The notes beneath the pieces are model-generated. The model was not told where the DNA came from. It worked only from the letters and a program-made list of their open reading frames with translations, and did no database searches. Positions 27,337-36,058 of a stretch of DNA of 64,000 bases are shown one piece after another. The stretch spans positions 50,515 through 114,514 of the forward strand of contig DAHVDE010000014.1 in assembly GCA_027313705.1 (NCBI GenBank), given 5' to 3'. The DNA comes from Actinomycetota bacterium (GTDB taxonomy: Bacteria > Actinomycetota > Actinomycetes > Streptosporangiales > Streptosporangiaceae). Position 1 is the stretch's first letter. Every line of letters starts with the position of its first letter. The translations under genes and the position numbers were made by a program.

Positions 27337-28173
27337 GTGTGCGAGTTGCGACGGTTCTTGCTGCTGGTTCTTTTTGCTTCCCTGTCTTCTGGTGTGCTCG
27401 TCGCCGGGATCGGTGCCGCCCCTGACCTGGCCATGGCCAGTACTACCGCCACGGCAGGGGGAATTACCTGGCCGTTCTGTCCTGCGGACAGCGTGCCTTC
27501 GAGTTCGGTTTTCACACCGCCAAATCCTGAAGTCATCTCTTATCTTTTCGGTGATCCCCGGCTAGGTCCGAAGTACCTGCCAATGAGCGGGCCGATCGGG
27601 AGAATGACGGCCGGTTATGTGAGGTTTATGTATTTGAGGCCGAAGAGTTTCCTTGCCTGCTACTGGCGGGCCGAGCCCTATGCGAACTGGCGGTACCCCA
27701 GGGACCACGGGTTCCTGGTCGTCGGCGGCAAGCCGGTCGAGCACATGGCGGTCCTGCGCCCCGGCCAGAAGATCGACCTGTTCGGCAATCCAGGCAACCC
27801 GGCGAACCCGGTCGCGAGCAAGGGCGGGCAATTCCTGTCGCCGGCCGGCACGCCTTACGCGCTCCGAGCCCTTCCGCCGACCAATCTCGACACCTACTCA
27901 GCCTCAGCACCGTATAACTACTACCTGTATCAGGTGCAGAAGGCGTTCTCGGTGCTGGCCGGGCCGGCCGCGCCATGGTTCGGCCAGCCTGGCGGCGGCA
28001 TCCAGGACTATCTCGCCGACACCACAGGCCCTGGCCTGCCGCCCGACCCCGGTATCGCCAACCTGGTGCAGCAGGGGTATGTCAGGCAGTTGCCCGCCGG
28101 TTACCTGGCTGGCGGTTACCTCAGGCGAGCACGGTTCCCGTTGCCAGCGCGTTGCTCCCGGTGGCGAGCATGA
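27337..28173 (+). CDS. Secreted TNT-domain protein (NAD-glycohydrolase toxin family)
   Basis: A protein of 278 residues from the GTG, which sits directly on the AGAAAGG ribosome site; the TTG at 27346 is better spaced. A signal peptide covers about the first 35 residues. From about 100 it resembles the tuberculosis necrotizing toxin fold: HGFLVVGGK at 124-132, GQFLSPAGTPYALRALPP at 164-181, then APWFGQPGGGIQ at 212-223, where Gln223 matches the conserved Gln. The position usually held by an Arg before FG reads Leu148 (IDLFG), so catalysis is uncertain. No immunity gene is evident beside it. The last 15 residues overlap an antisense gene relic and look non-native, suggesting a rearranged 3' end. 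Confidence 0.78.
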   Translation: MCELRRFLLLVLFASLSSGVLVAGIGAAPDLAMASTTATAGGITWPFCPADSVPSSSVFTPPNPEVISYLFGDPRLGPKYLPMSGPIGRMTAGYVRFMYLRPKSFLACYWRAEPYANWRYPRDHGFLVVGGKPVEHMAVLRPGQKIDLFGNPGNPANPVASKGGQFLSPAGTPYALRALPPTNLDTYSASAPYNYYLYQVQKAFSVLAGPAAPWFGQPGGGIQDYLADTTGPGLPPDPGIANLVQQGYVRQLPAGYLAGGYLRRARFPLPARCSRWRA

Positions 28174-28730
28174 CGTCCGAGCGCGGCACCCTGGCCAGTT
28201 TCACGGTGCAGGTGTATTCAGAGCCGGGGAGGCTGGCTTTGCTCCAGTGGCCGTGCGCCTCATGCAACAGATAGCGGGTGAAAGCGGTCGTGGCGTAGTA
28301 AGGCGCCGACCACCAGCCGCCATTGCCGTCATAGACAGCGGAGGGGAGGTAGTAGCCCGCACTCTTCGGCTTGACCCGGCTCCACCTGACGCCGTTCCAG
28401 TGCACGACCACGATGCCCGTGGTCCGGCCATGGGAGGACGTCGACGCCGCGACCCAGACATCATGGTCGGAGACGGCGTTGACGGCCTCGATCACCGTCC
28501 GGCCTTGCTGGGTGGTCTTCGGCAGTACGCCGAGGATCGAGCGGTCCTGGCTCCAGGCGGTCCCGTTCCAGCGGGCCAGCGCAGGGGCGCTGGCCAAGCC
28601 GACGGCGGCGGCCGCCCAGAGGTCGCGTGCCGAGACGGCGCTGGCGTCGAACAGCACTAGCTTGCCGGTGTTCACCGGCCGCCAGCCCGACTTGGTCAGG
28701 TGCCAGGTGCCGATACCGCGGCAGGCGTCT
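28121..28730 (-). pseudogene. Relic of a secreted Trp-rich propeller protein
   Basis: An open frame of 185 codons from a GTG at 28675. Recognisable sequence of the same kind (TWHLTKSGWRPVNTGK) continues upstream in frame to an in-frame TGA near 28,730. It contains WNGTAWS and WNGVRWSRV repeats with DLWAAA and DVWVAAS blades, as in exported beta-propellers that normally carry a signal peptide and many more blades. No signal peptide remains, so it is the C-terminal remnant of a longer gene. Its 3' end overlaps the TNT gene by 53 bp. Confidence 0.7.
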
Positions 28731-28780
28731 CAGGGAGCGCCTGACGCTGCTGCGCCGGTGATCCGAACGGGTTGCGCGGT

Positions 28781-30172
28781 TCAGAAACGGACTATTTGCA
28801 CCGAGCTCCAGATGCCGTTCTTCTGGTTCACTACGAATGCCGGTCCGACTTGCGGCTGCGTGACCGAGTAGGTTCCGCCTGCGGCGCAGCCGCGGCCGCG
28901 GGCACACGATACGGAGTTGACCGCGGAGTACTTGGCGGTGTCGAGTGGCGCAAGGCCGGGAACCTGGCTGATCGTGCTCCAGCGGCCGTTCCGGTAGCTG
29001 GCTACGAATGCCACCTGCCCGTCGATGGCCGGGGTGTCATACGATCCGCCGACCGCGCACGGGCCTTGCGACGCGCACGAGACTGAAAAGACCTGGCCGT
29101 CGACGCAGCTATAGGAGTCAGGCTGGCACACGTTGCTGCTCGGTGACGGGAGGCCTGGCACATCGAAGGCCTTGCCCCAGTGGCCGTTCCTTTCCGTGGC
29201 CACGAAGGGCTCGTATACCCCGCCCTGGAAACCGGCGGGAGCCGCATAGCTTCCTCCGGCAACACAGTTGCCCGCAGACATGCAGGACACCGCCCCGAGG
29301 AGACCAGCGCCTTCCGCATTCAGCGCGGTGAAGCCGGGAATCTCGATCGCCTTGGTCAGGCGGCCGCCCCGTTCGCTGGCCACGAACACCTCGGTGACAC
29401 CTGAGGCGAGCTGGTAGCTGCCGCCGAAGGCACAGTTGGCCGCTGCCGTGCATGACACCGAGGTGATGACCGCACCCCGGCCGAGTGCGGCCAGTCCGGG
29501 CACGGGGGCGGATTTGGCCCAGTGACCCTTGCGCTCGCTGGCGACGAACCTGCCCCAGGCGGTTGAGCAGTTGCCGGCCGAAGCGCAAGAAACCACGACG
29601 GCGGCATCGGTGTCCTTGGCCAGAACCTGGGCGCGGCCCCACCGGCCGTGCGTTTCGTTCAGCACGAACGGCGGCGTGCCGCCACCGGCGGTGCAGTTCC
29701 AGGTGGTCGAGCACGACAAGGAGCGAACCCACGCGGCTTCAGGCAACTTCCGCCTCGAGCTGAAGACCGTTGTGAGACGGCTCCACCGGCCATTCCGTTC
29801 ATTGACCACGAACGCGTGATAGCCCGACGAGGAGTCCTGGTAGTAACCACCGGCGGCACAGCCGCCAGTGGGGGCGCAGGAAACCGTGTCGATAGTGGCG
29901 TACTTCGGCCTGCGCGCGGCCAGGCCGGGTACCTCGATGGCACGGCCCCACCGGCCGTTCTTCTCGGCCAGGACAAAGGCATTGGCCTGGAACGACGCGC
30001 TGAAATACTGGCCGCCGGCGGCGCAGTTACCTGCCGGGGCGCACGACACCGATGTCACTGTCGCGTCGCTCCCCGCGCCCGCCTGCACGGTCGCGCTGGC
30101 CGCCGAAGGAAGGACGGCCGATCCGGTCAGCGCCATTACTGATGCCGCGATCAGCAAGAGACTTCTTCGCAT
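28781..30172 (-). CDS. Secreted protein with eight cysteine-pair repeats (paralog 1)
   Basis: A 463-residue exported protein. The ATG at 30172, preceded by AGGGAG, starts a signal peptide (MRRSLLLIAASVMALTG, cleavage near ASA). The mature part is eight repeats of roughly 45-60 residues. Each has a VSCxxxGxCAAGG-like strand with two cysteines four to six residues apart, then an AFV-xx-NGRWGxAxxVPGL strand. This suggests a disulfide-pinned beta-propeller. The third and fourth repeats deviate (LSCSTTWNC, VSCASAGNCSTAW). It is paralogous to the product at 32047-33504, and the sigma-factor genes lie between the two. No enzymatic motif is visible; a surface-binding or signalling role is inference. 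Confidence 0.88.
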   Translation of the reverse strand: MRRSLLLIAASVMALTGSAVLPSAASATVQAGAGSDATVTSVSCAPAGNCAAGGQYFSASFQANAFVLAEKNGRWGRAIEVPGLAARRPKYATIDTVSCAPTGGCAAGGYYQDSSSGYHAFVVNERNGRWSRLTTVFSSRRKLPEAAWVRSLSCSTTWNCTAGGGTPPFVLNETHGRWGRAQVLAKDTDAAVVVSCASAGNCSTAWGRFVASERKGHWAKSAPVPGLAALGRGAVITSVSCTAAANCAFGGSYQLASGVTEVFVASERGGRLTKAIEIPGFTALNAEGAGLLGAVSCMSAGNCVAGGSYAAPAGFQGGVYEPFVATERNGHWGKAFDVPGLPSPSSNVCQPDSYSCVDGQVFSVSCASQGPCAVGGSYDTPAIDGQVAFVASYRNGRWSTISQVPGLAPLDTAKYSAVNSVSCARGRGCAAGGTYSVTQPQVGPAFVVNQKNGIWSSVQIVRF

Positions 30173-30359
30173 TCGCACTCCCTGAATTGCCCGCAATCAT
30201 GGCTAGGACGCGCGAAACCTGCATCCGGATCACATGCTTTCCCGCGGTCCGCGGCGATCGGCTCGCGGTCAGTCGTCAAGCTGATCCGCGGCGGCGCACA
30301 GCGTATCGAGCCGGTCGGAACGTGTATTGCTTGCATGAGCTATCCAAGCGGGAGGTGCG
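30173..30359. promoter_or_regulatory. Divergent promoter region, repeat protein / sigma factor
   Basis: This is the 187-base gap between the divergent repeat-protein and sigma-factor starts. A GGAAC at about 30317-30321, about 38 bases before the sigma start, resembles the -35 element of autoregulated ECF-type promoters, but I see no convincing -10. GGGAGG at 30350-30355 is the ribosome site for the GTG at 30360. Confidence 0.35.
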
Positions 30360-30882
30360 GTGACATTTGAGGAGTTCGCGGCGCGTCACCTGGCCGGGAT
30401 GCAGCGGTTCGCCGCTGTGCTGACCGGAGATGAGATCCGGGGCGACGATCTTGTCCAGGAGGTACTGGTCCGGGCGCACCTGAGGTGGCGGCGGATCGCT
30501 TCGCTGGACCGGCCGGAATCCTACGTTCGCAAGATGATCGTGAACGAGTTCCTGTCTTCGCGCCGCCGGAACTGGTGGCTGGTCCCGGCTGGCAGCGGTC
30601 TCGAAGTCGATCAGCGGGTCACGCTTGATCACGCGGCCGGACACGCCGACCGGCAAGCGCTGCTTGCCGAGCTAAGCAGGCTGCCTGCCCGTCAGCGAGC
30701 CGTCCTGGTCCTGCGTTACTACGAGGGGTTCTCCGACAGAGGGATCGCGGAAGGTGCTCGGCGTCTCACCTGGCACTGTCCGCGGTTACGCCTCGCGGGC
30801 GCTGGCGGCGCTGCGCATCGAGATGTCGCCGGGATCAGCGGCCGGGCACACCGGGCTGACCCTAGAAGAGAGGACATATTAG
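30360..30882 (+). CDS. SigE-type (ECF-like) RNA polymerase sigma factor, frameshifted in region 4
   Basis: Sigma region 2 (FEEFAARHLAGMQRFAAVL, DDLVQEVLVRAHLRW) and the start of region 4 (LPARQRAVLVLRYYEGFSD) are normal. At about 30,753 the frame shifts by one. The expected helix-turn-helix (VLGVSPGTVRGYASRALAAL) continues in the next frame to a TAG at 30880-30882. Removing one A in GCGGAAGGTG restores a complete sigma factor of about 173 residues. As the sequence stands, the frame instead runs on through the next gene to 31934, producing an artificial fusion. The GTG start at 30360 has a good ribosome site. It probably controls the flanking secreted repeat proteins; that is inference from position. 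Confidence 0.85.
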
Positions 30883-31934
30883 TGAGGACAGAAAACGACC
30901 TGAGAGCCGCCCTGAGGGGACTTGAGCCACCCGTACCTGACGGAGCCGCGGTCTTGCGCGGCGTCAGGCGCCGGATCGTGCGCCGCCGGGTCCTGCGGTC
31001 TGCGGGCCTGGCCGGCGTGGCTGGCGTCGCCGGCCTCGCCACCTTGACCGCAGTCGTGTTCGGATCAGGCGCTGCACCTGGTCCTGTCATAGCGGGCGGC
31101 CATCGCTCGCCATCGCGGAGCACCGCAACTCAGCAGGCGCAGACCGCCGCCTACATAGTCGAGCACGCGGCCGTCGCTGAAGTTAACGCGGCCAGGATGA
31201 TCCAGGTCACCAGGGACCGCGCGGGCGTCAGCTACCTGAGCGTAGCGACCAGGCAGACGCTGTTCGTCAGCTCCAGGCGCCTCGCATCCGGCCAGCCCTT
31301 GATGGCCAGCGCCGAAGATATCAAGGGCACCACCTTTACCAGCACTCTCATCGATTACCAGGACCGGGTGTATAACGTCATTTCGGCCAGCATGCGCAAC
31401 GGCGGGCCCTGGGGCGCCAAAGGCATCGTGGTCGGAGGCTGGCTGCCAGGGGTGACTGCCAAAGACCCGGCCTCCGCCTACGCCGCCGCGCTCAGGCAGG
31501 GGATCATCAAGGTCCTCGGCTACCGTACGCTGCACGGCCACCGGACAATCCTGATCCGGATCGACACCGCCAAGCTGCGCATTAAGTGCCAGGTCGGCCA
31601 GGGGACGCTCTGCCACGCGCCAGCCGGGCCGCCTCGCCCGGCTAACTGCAAGGTCCCGCCCGCCGTGGTCAACGAGGTATGGCTCGCTTCCTCGACCTAC
31701 CTTGAGGTCAGGGAAGCGACGCTCACCCCGAAGACCGTGATGCGCATGCAGCCGGGGAAGCACAAGATCACGTGGGCCTGCTACCGCGTGGTTGGCTGGT
31801 CCGCGACCACGACGGAGGTGGACTGGCTGCCGCCCACCAAGCACAACCGCGCGCTGCTAAACCTGACTCCGCCCGCCGGGTTCACCAGCGTCTCCAACGC
31901 GCAGATCGCCCAGTACCTCGGCCCATACTCCTGA
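30882..31934 (+). CDS. Membrane protein encoded with the sigma factor, putative anti-sigma regulator
   Basis: A 350-residue protein from the GTG at 30882, which overlaps the repaired sigma-factor stop as TAGTG. It has a cytoplasmic N-terminus (RTENDLRAALRGLEPPVPD) and an arginine-rich stop-transfer segment. One transmembrane helix lies near residues 45-65, followed by an extracytoplasmic domain of about 270 residues with four clustered cysteines (KCQVGQGTLCH and others). The layout is typical of membrane proteins co-encoded with SigE-type sigma factors. There is no HxxxCxxC zinc anti-sigma motif, so the anti-sigma role is only inferred from coupling and topology. Confidence 0.75.
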   Translation: MRTENDLRAALRGLEPPVPDGAAVLRGVRRRIVRRRVLRSAGLAGVAGVAGLATLTAVVFGSGAAPGPVIAGGHRSPSRSTATQQAQTAAYIVEHAAVAEVNAARMIQVTRDRAGVSYLSVATRQTLFVSSRRLASGQPLMASAEDIKGTTFTSTLIDYQDRVYNVISASMRNGGPWGAKGIVVGGWLPGVTAKDPASAYAAALRQGIIKVLGYRTLHGHRTILIRIDTAKLRIKCQVGQGTLCHAPAGPPRPANCKVPPAVVNEVWLASSTYLEVREATLTPKTVMRMQPGKHKITWACYRVVGWSATTTEVDWLPPTKHNRALLNLTPPAGFTSVSNAQIAQYLGPYS

Positions 31935-32046
31935 TCTTGAGCCAATGCGCCGCCGGTGGCCAGCGCTCCGCCTGACACCAGGCGGATCACCTGGCCACCT
32001 CCGCGTTTTCCTGGCGGCACCAGATGACGGTGCCGTCCGGGCTCCT

Positions 32047-33504
32047 TTACGGCTTGCTCACGACGAATCCCTGTATCTTCCTGCGGCGGTCCTGGTAGAA
32101 CCCGCCCGCCGCGCAGCTGCCGCCTGGACTGCAGGACACCGACCAGACGTCGGCGACGCCGGCGTTCATCGACGCCAGGCCGGGTACCTCGATCGCCTGG
32201 CCCCACTGGTCGTTCTGCCCGCTCACCACGAATCCCTGCTGATTGCCCTGGCGGTCCAGGTAGTTCCCGACTCCCGCGCAATTGCCGACCTGACCGCAGG
32301 ACAGCGACATGATCCTGGCGGACCCGCCGGCGTTCAGCGCCGGCAGGCCGCGGATCCACATGGCCCTGGCCCAGGTGCCGTTCTGCTCGCTGGCCACGAA
32401 TCCCTGAGCGTGACTGCGACGGTCTTCGTACACTCCGCCGGCCGCGCAGTTGCCTGGCTGGCCGCATGACACCGAAGAGACCTTGGCGTACCCGTCCGCA
32501 TTCAGCGCCGCCAGGCCGGGCAACTGGCTCGCCGTGCCCCAGGTGCCGTTCAGTTCCGTGACCACGAAGCCCTGCTGACCGGGGCGGCCGCGGTAATACC
32601 CGCCGGCCAGGCAGTTTCCTGCCGATGTGCAGGATACCGAGGTGACCCCCGCTTGCCCGCCCAGGTTGAGCGCGGGCAGGCCGCGGATCCACGTTGCCCC
32701 GCCCCAGACGCCACCCTGCTCGGTAGCCACGAACCCCTGATGTCGCTTGCGGCTGTCTTTGTATGATCCGCCGGCCGCGCAGTCACCCGCCGGATCGCAC
32801 GAGACGGAAGATACCTCGGCTTGCTCATCGGCGTTGAGCGCCGCCAGGCCGGGAACCTCGATCGCCTGGCTCCAGGCACCGGTCAGCTCGCTTGCCACGA
32901 ATCCCTGCTCGCCGCTAGTGCTGTAGTAGTACCCGCCGGCCACGCAGACGCCAGGCGGCCCGCAGGACACAGCAGAAACCGCCGCGAACCCCGCGCTCAG
33001 CGCCGCCAGGCCGGGGACCTCGGCTGCCTGGCCCCACTTGCCGTTCAGTTCATCGACCACGAATCCCTGCTGGCCGCCGGCATTGTAGTAGTACCCGCCG
33101 GCCGCGCAGTCGCCCGCGTGCCCGCAGGACACCGAGGTGACCTCGGCCTGCCCTCTCGTGTTCAAGGCCGCCAGGCCGGGGGCCTGCGCTGCCCGGCCCC
33201 ACTTGCCGTTCTGCTCGCTGACCAGGAAACCCTGCAAGCGATGGCGGTTGTCTTCATAGCTGCCGCCCGCCGTGCAGTCTCCCGCTGAGTAGCACGACAC
33301 CGACATGACCTGTGCACGCCCGCCGCTGTTCAACGGCGCCAGGCGGGGCACCTCGATCGCCCGGCCCCAGGTTGCCGCCGCGCGGACAGCCCGGCCGGCC
33401 GCCAAGGTCATACCCTCCGCAGGGGTGGCGGAGTTCGCGAGCAGAACAGCGCCTCCCGTCACGACCGCGCCGACCAGGACTGCCATGCCAAGCCGTTGCA
33501 TCAT
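32047..33504 (-). CDS. Secreted protein with eight cysteine-pair repeats (paralog 2)
   Basis: A 485-residue exported protein. The ATG at 33504, with AAGGATGG just upstream, precedes a hydrophobic signal segment (LGMAVLVGAVVTGGAVLLA). The mature part has eight near-identical repeats of about 55 residues: SVSCxxAGDCAAGGxY, then GFVVxELNGxWGxAxEVPGLAALN. This regularity is visible in the DNA as 160-175-base periodic copies of the GCCAGGCCGGGNACCTCG type. The seventh repeat has GVG where the others have AGG. Its repeats are more uniform than those of the paralog at 28781-30172, suggesting recent internal duplication. Convergent with the sigma operon; 112 bases separate the stops. Confidence 0.88.
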   Translation of the reverse strand: MMQRLGMAVLVGAVVTGGAVLLANSATPAEGMTLAAGRAVRAAATWGRAIEVPRLAPLNSGGRAQVMSVSCYSAGDCTAGGSYEDNRHRLQGFLVSEQNGKWGRAAQAPGLAALNTRGQAEVTSVSCGHAGDCAAGGYYYNAGGQQGFVVDELNGKWGQAAEVPGLAALSAGFAAVSAVSCGPPGVCVAGGYYYSTSGEQGFVASELTGAWSQAIEVPGLAALNADEQAEVSSVSCDPAGDCAAGGSYKDSRKRHQGFVATEQGGVWGGATWIRGLPALNLGGQAGVTSVSCTSAGNCLAGGYYRGRPGQQGFVVTELNGTWGTASQLPGLAALNADGYAKVSSVSCGQPGNCAAGGVYEDRRSHAQGFVASEQNGTWARAMWIRGLPALNAGGSARIMSLSCGQVGNCAGVGNYLDRQGNQQGFVVSGQNDQWGQAIEVPGLASMNAGVADVWSVSCSPGGSCAAGGFYQDRRRKIQGFVVSKP

Positions 33505-33727
33505 CCATCCTTCCCATCCGTCCGGGGACACGCGAGGGGTCAGGGACGCCCCCCGGCGTCGCCGTTGCCGCCAGGCTGGTCGGCCGGACCGCCCCGCCGG
33601 CGGGCCTGACCACCGGCTGCGCAGCCCGTTCGGCTGCCTGCGATAGGACCTGTTATTGATCTGCCAGCAAGAATCACAGGCTTACGGTAGCATTTGCCGT
33701 AATCAAATACGGAAGTGAGTTCACTGA

Positions 33728-34501
33728 GTGATTATAGGGTCAGATCTATCAGATTACGATGGAATCGCGGCAGCGCTCGGCTCATCATACAGGTTCAACG
33801 GCATTCGTTACTATGCGGGCGGCGGAAGCAGCGTTAACATCTTTCCGACGCCATGGCCAATTACCGGGCCAGGTACTCAGATGCTGATGTCGGTTTATCC
33901 CGATCTGCGCCAGCTTCTGACCGGTCAGCTTGACAAGCGCATACTCGATATGGTTGCTACCTCGCCTCCTGGTTCGATGCTGACGGCCTGGCACGAGGTC
34001 CTGAGCTTGCCCTACGAGCAGAGATACCTGACACCCGCCAACGTCTACCGGATGCACCGCAGGCTGAACGCGCTGTGCCGGGGCTCGAACGTGAGGTATG
34101 GCTGCCTGCTCGGCGGGGGCGACCTGAGATATTTGATGCGGTACGTACCTTCCAATCTTGGTTTTTACGGAATCGACCTCTACGGCAACCTCGGGGTTCG
34201 CCGGAATCCGCGCTGGCAGCATCCGCTTGACCGGTGGATCCAGTTCAGGAACCTGGCCAGAACCAAAGACAGCGTCCATCGCCGTCCCTGGCTGGTGATA
34301 GGCGAGACCAACTGCCCTGTTCAGTCCATGCGGCCCGCCTGGTTCAAGCTGGTGGCCTCATGGCTGAACGGTTATGGTCCGCGTGCGCTGGCGATGTTCA
34401 CATTCTGGTCTGATGACGCGCATCTGGGCGGGCCATGGGATCCGAACGACAAGGCCACGATTAATGCCCTGAAAGCGATCTGTTCCCGATATGCCAGGTA
34501 A
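33728..34501 (+). CDS. TIM-barrel protein, possible glycoside hydrolase
   Basis: A 257-residue protein starting at a GTG directly after an in-frame stop, so no longer N-terminus is possible and no signal peptide is present. It opens with a barrel-like strand (IIGSDLSDYDGIAAALG). It contains LTAWHEVLSLP, where a His-Glu pair often sits in glycosidase barrels, FYGIDLYGNLG, and WLVIGETNCP, where the Glu could be the catalytic nucleophile. These features recall GH26/GH113-like or related DUF barrels, but the family is not certain. Its 5' part is AT-richer than the surroundings. The weakly placed GGAAG upstream leaves the start somewhat uncertain. Confidence 0.6.
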   Translation: MIIGSDLSDYDGIAAALGSSYRFNGIRYYAGGGSSVNIFPTPWPITGPGTQMLMSVYPDLRQLLTGQLDKRILDMVATSPPGSMLTAWHEVLSLPYEQRYLTPANVYRMHRRLNALCRGSNVRYGCLLGGGDLRYLMRYVPSNLGFYGIDLYGNLGVRRNPRWQHPLDRWIQFRNLARTKDSVHRRPWLVIGETNCPVQSMRPAWFKLVASWLNGYGPRALAMFTFWSDDAHLGGPWDPNDKATINALKAICSRYAR

Positions 34502-34538
34502 ACGGTGCTGAACTGAGCGGCCAGACATACAATGGCCG

Positions 34539-35729
34539 GTGATGCCGAGACAGAAGGTCAGGTCTGACTCCGGCGGCCAGGAAGACATGCTCGAATTCGG
34601 CCGTGACAGGCCGCCCGGCCGCCGGCTGCGCACTCGCGTGCTCCTCGGGTGCGCGCTTGCCGCGGTTGGGCTGATGGTGGTCTTCAGGGTCGTTGGTCAC
34701 GAGGCTCAGGCGAAGGGCCGTCATGCCGCAGCGGGCACGGACGTCGGCGCGCGTCTGCCGCCGGTGCGGATCGTCTCGGTCGGCCACCGCTTGCTCGGCA
34801 TCAGAGCTCACTGGCAGCTATTTGCCCGCGGCCCCGATGACCTGCTGCGGATCCAGTTCGCCAGGGGCATCGTCACCTGGACTTACGTGCCGCCGCTGGT
34901 GACAGCGAGCCCGGCCGTCGCGCTCATCGTCGGGGCGCACCAGACCGTAATCCAGCCGGCCGACGTCGCGCCCGGGTACGTCGTGCCTGACGGCCGCCAG
35001 GCACGGCCGCTGACCGGACCGCTTTCCGTCGGCGGCCCGATCGTCCCTGGTCCGGCAGGCACCCAGACGGTGTGGGTGACCACAGGTCCGGTGGAATCGC
35101 CGAGGTTGTCGCTGGTCACGCTCGCCGGGCACCGGGTAGGGCCGAGCATCCAGGTCCCGCCCGAGGGATCACAGGTGCTCTCAACCGCCGTCGCGGACGG
35201 CCTCGGCGGAGTGCTGCTCACCTCGGAGAATTACGCCGACTACGACGTGGGACCGCACTGGGACCACGCCGAGCCAGGCACCATCATCGCGGTAGGCGCT
35301 GGCAGCTGGCTGACCGAGGTCTGCGACGCGCCCGGCCGGCATTGCCGCTACGAGGTCATCGACGCGGCCGGCGGCCATCGGCGGGTCCTGCCAGCAGCCG
35401 CCGCGCAGTCGCCGTACTACTTCACCTGGCCGCCGGCGGGAGTGATCTCTCCCGGTGGCGGCGTCGCGGCGATCGCCGCCGACGGAAGCGGCAACGTGAC
35501 CACCGTGCACCTGGTCAACTTGCGAACCGGCGCAAGCAAGGACCTGGGCATCCAGCTGGCCGAATCTGATGTCAGCGCTCAGGGCACGATGATCTGGTCG
35601 CCCGACGGGCGCTGGCTGTTCGCGGTGACCTTCAGGGGCAACATCGTCGCCATCGACGCGCGAACGGACCGGGTGGAGTCGATCGGAACCAGCCTGCCGA
35701 GAGTCAGCGAGCTAGCCATCAGGGAATGA
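34539..35729 (+). CDS. Membrane-anchored TolB/WD40-like propeller protein
   Basis: A protein of 396 residues. A cytoplasmic basic N-terminus of about 30 residues is followed by one transmembrane helix (VLLGCALAAVGLMVVFRVV), and the rest is outside the membrane. Repeating four-strand blades end in segments such as GTMIWSPDGRWLFAVTFRGN, typical of TolB/WD40-like propellers. A cysteine pair occurs in EVCDAPGRHCRYEV. The start is GTG 34539 or the ATG immediately after it. It lies 37 bases after the barrel protein in the same direction, possibly as a two-gene unit. Function is unknown. Confidence 0.7.
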   Translation: MMPRQKVRSDSGGQEDMLEFGRDRPPGRRLRTRVLLGCALAAVGLMVVFRVVGHEAQAKGRHAAAGTDVGARLPPVRIVSVGHRLLGIRAHWQLFARGPDDLLRIQFARGIVTWTYVPPLVTASPAVALIVGAHQTVIQPADVAPGYVVPDGRQARPLTGPLSVGGPIVPGPAGTQTVWVTTGPVESPRLSLVTLAGHRVGPSIQVPPEGSQVLSTAVADGLGGVLLTSENYADYDVGPHWDHAEPGTIIAVGAGSWLTEVCDAPGRHCRYEVIDAAGGHRRVLPAAAAQSPYYFTWPPAGVISPGGGVAAIAADGSGNVTTVHLVNLRTGASKDLGIQLAESDVSAQGTMIWSPDGRWLFAVTFRGNIVAIDARTDRVESIGTSLPRVSELAIRE

Positions 35730-35780
35730 GCGCCAGCCCGCAGCGCAGTCTTGTGACCGGCAAGGGAACTTGGTAGTGAT

Positions 35781-36023
35781 GTGGGATGGCCCTCGGGGAG
35801 TTCGCCAATACCCATCCAAGTCTGGCGGAGCCTCGCAGGAAGCGGTGTCGTGACCGTCAGGCTGCCCGTGCTCCGGGTGGCGGCCAACGCGGCGATGCTG
35901 ATCGATGACTTCCTCGACGAGGCTCACCTGCCGTTCGTGCACGCGGCCGCCATCGGCGGTGCCGGACCCGAGCCCATCCCTGCTGATTCCGACACCGCAT
36001 CCCGGCTTTCCGGCGCCTCGTAG
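35781..36023 (+). pseudogene. Relic of a Rieske oxygenase alpha subunit
   Basis: A short open frame whose middle (NAAMLIDDFLDEAHLPFVH, then AAAIGG) matches the iron-site region of Rieske oxygenase alpha subunits, with the Asp and two His ligands kept. The Rieske cluster half and the rest of the catalytic domain are absent, and the flanks show no continuation. It lies beside an intact Rieske oxygenase system on the other strand. It is best read as the remnant of a second oxygenase gene. Confidence 0.6.
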
Positions 36024-36058
36024 GTTCCGAGGTCTTGCTCGCGGTCGATGGTGAGACC

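Noticed and set aside
32047..33504. Regularly spaced repeats that at first sight resemble an array
   Set aside because: The period of 160-175 bases and the open reading frame show that these are protein repeats of a secreted protein, not a CRISPR array.
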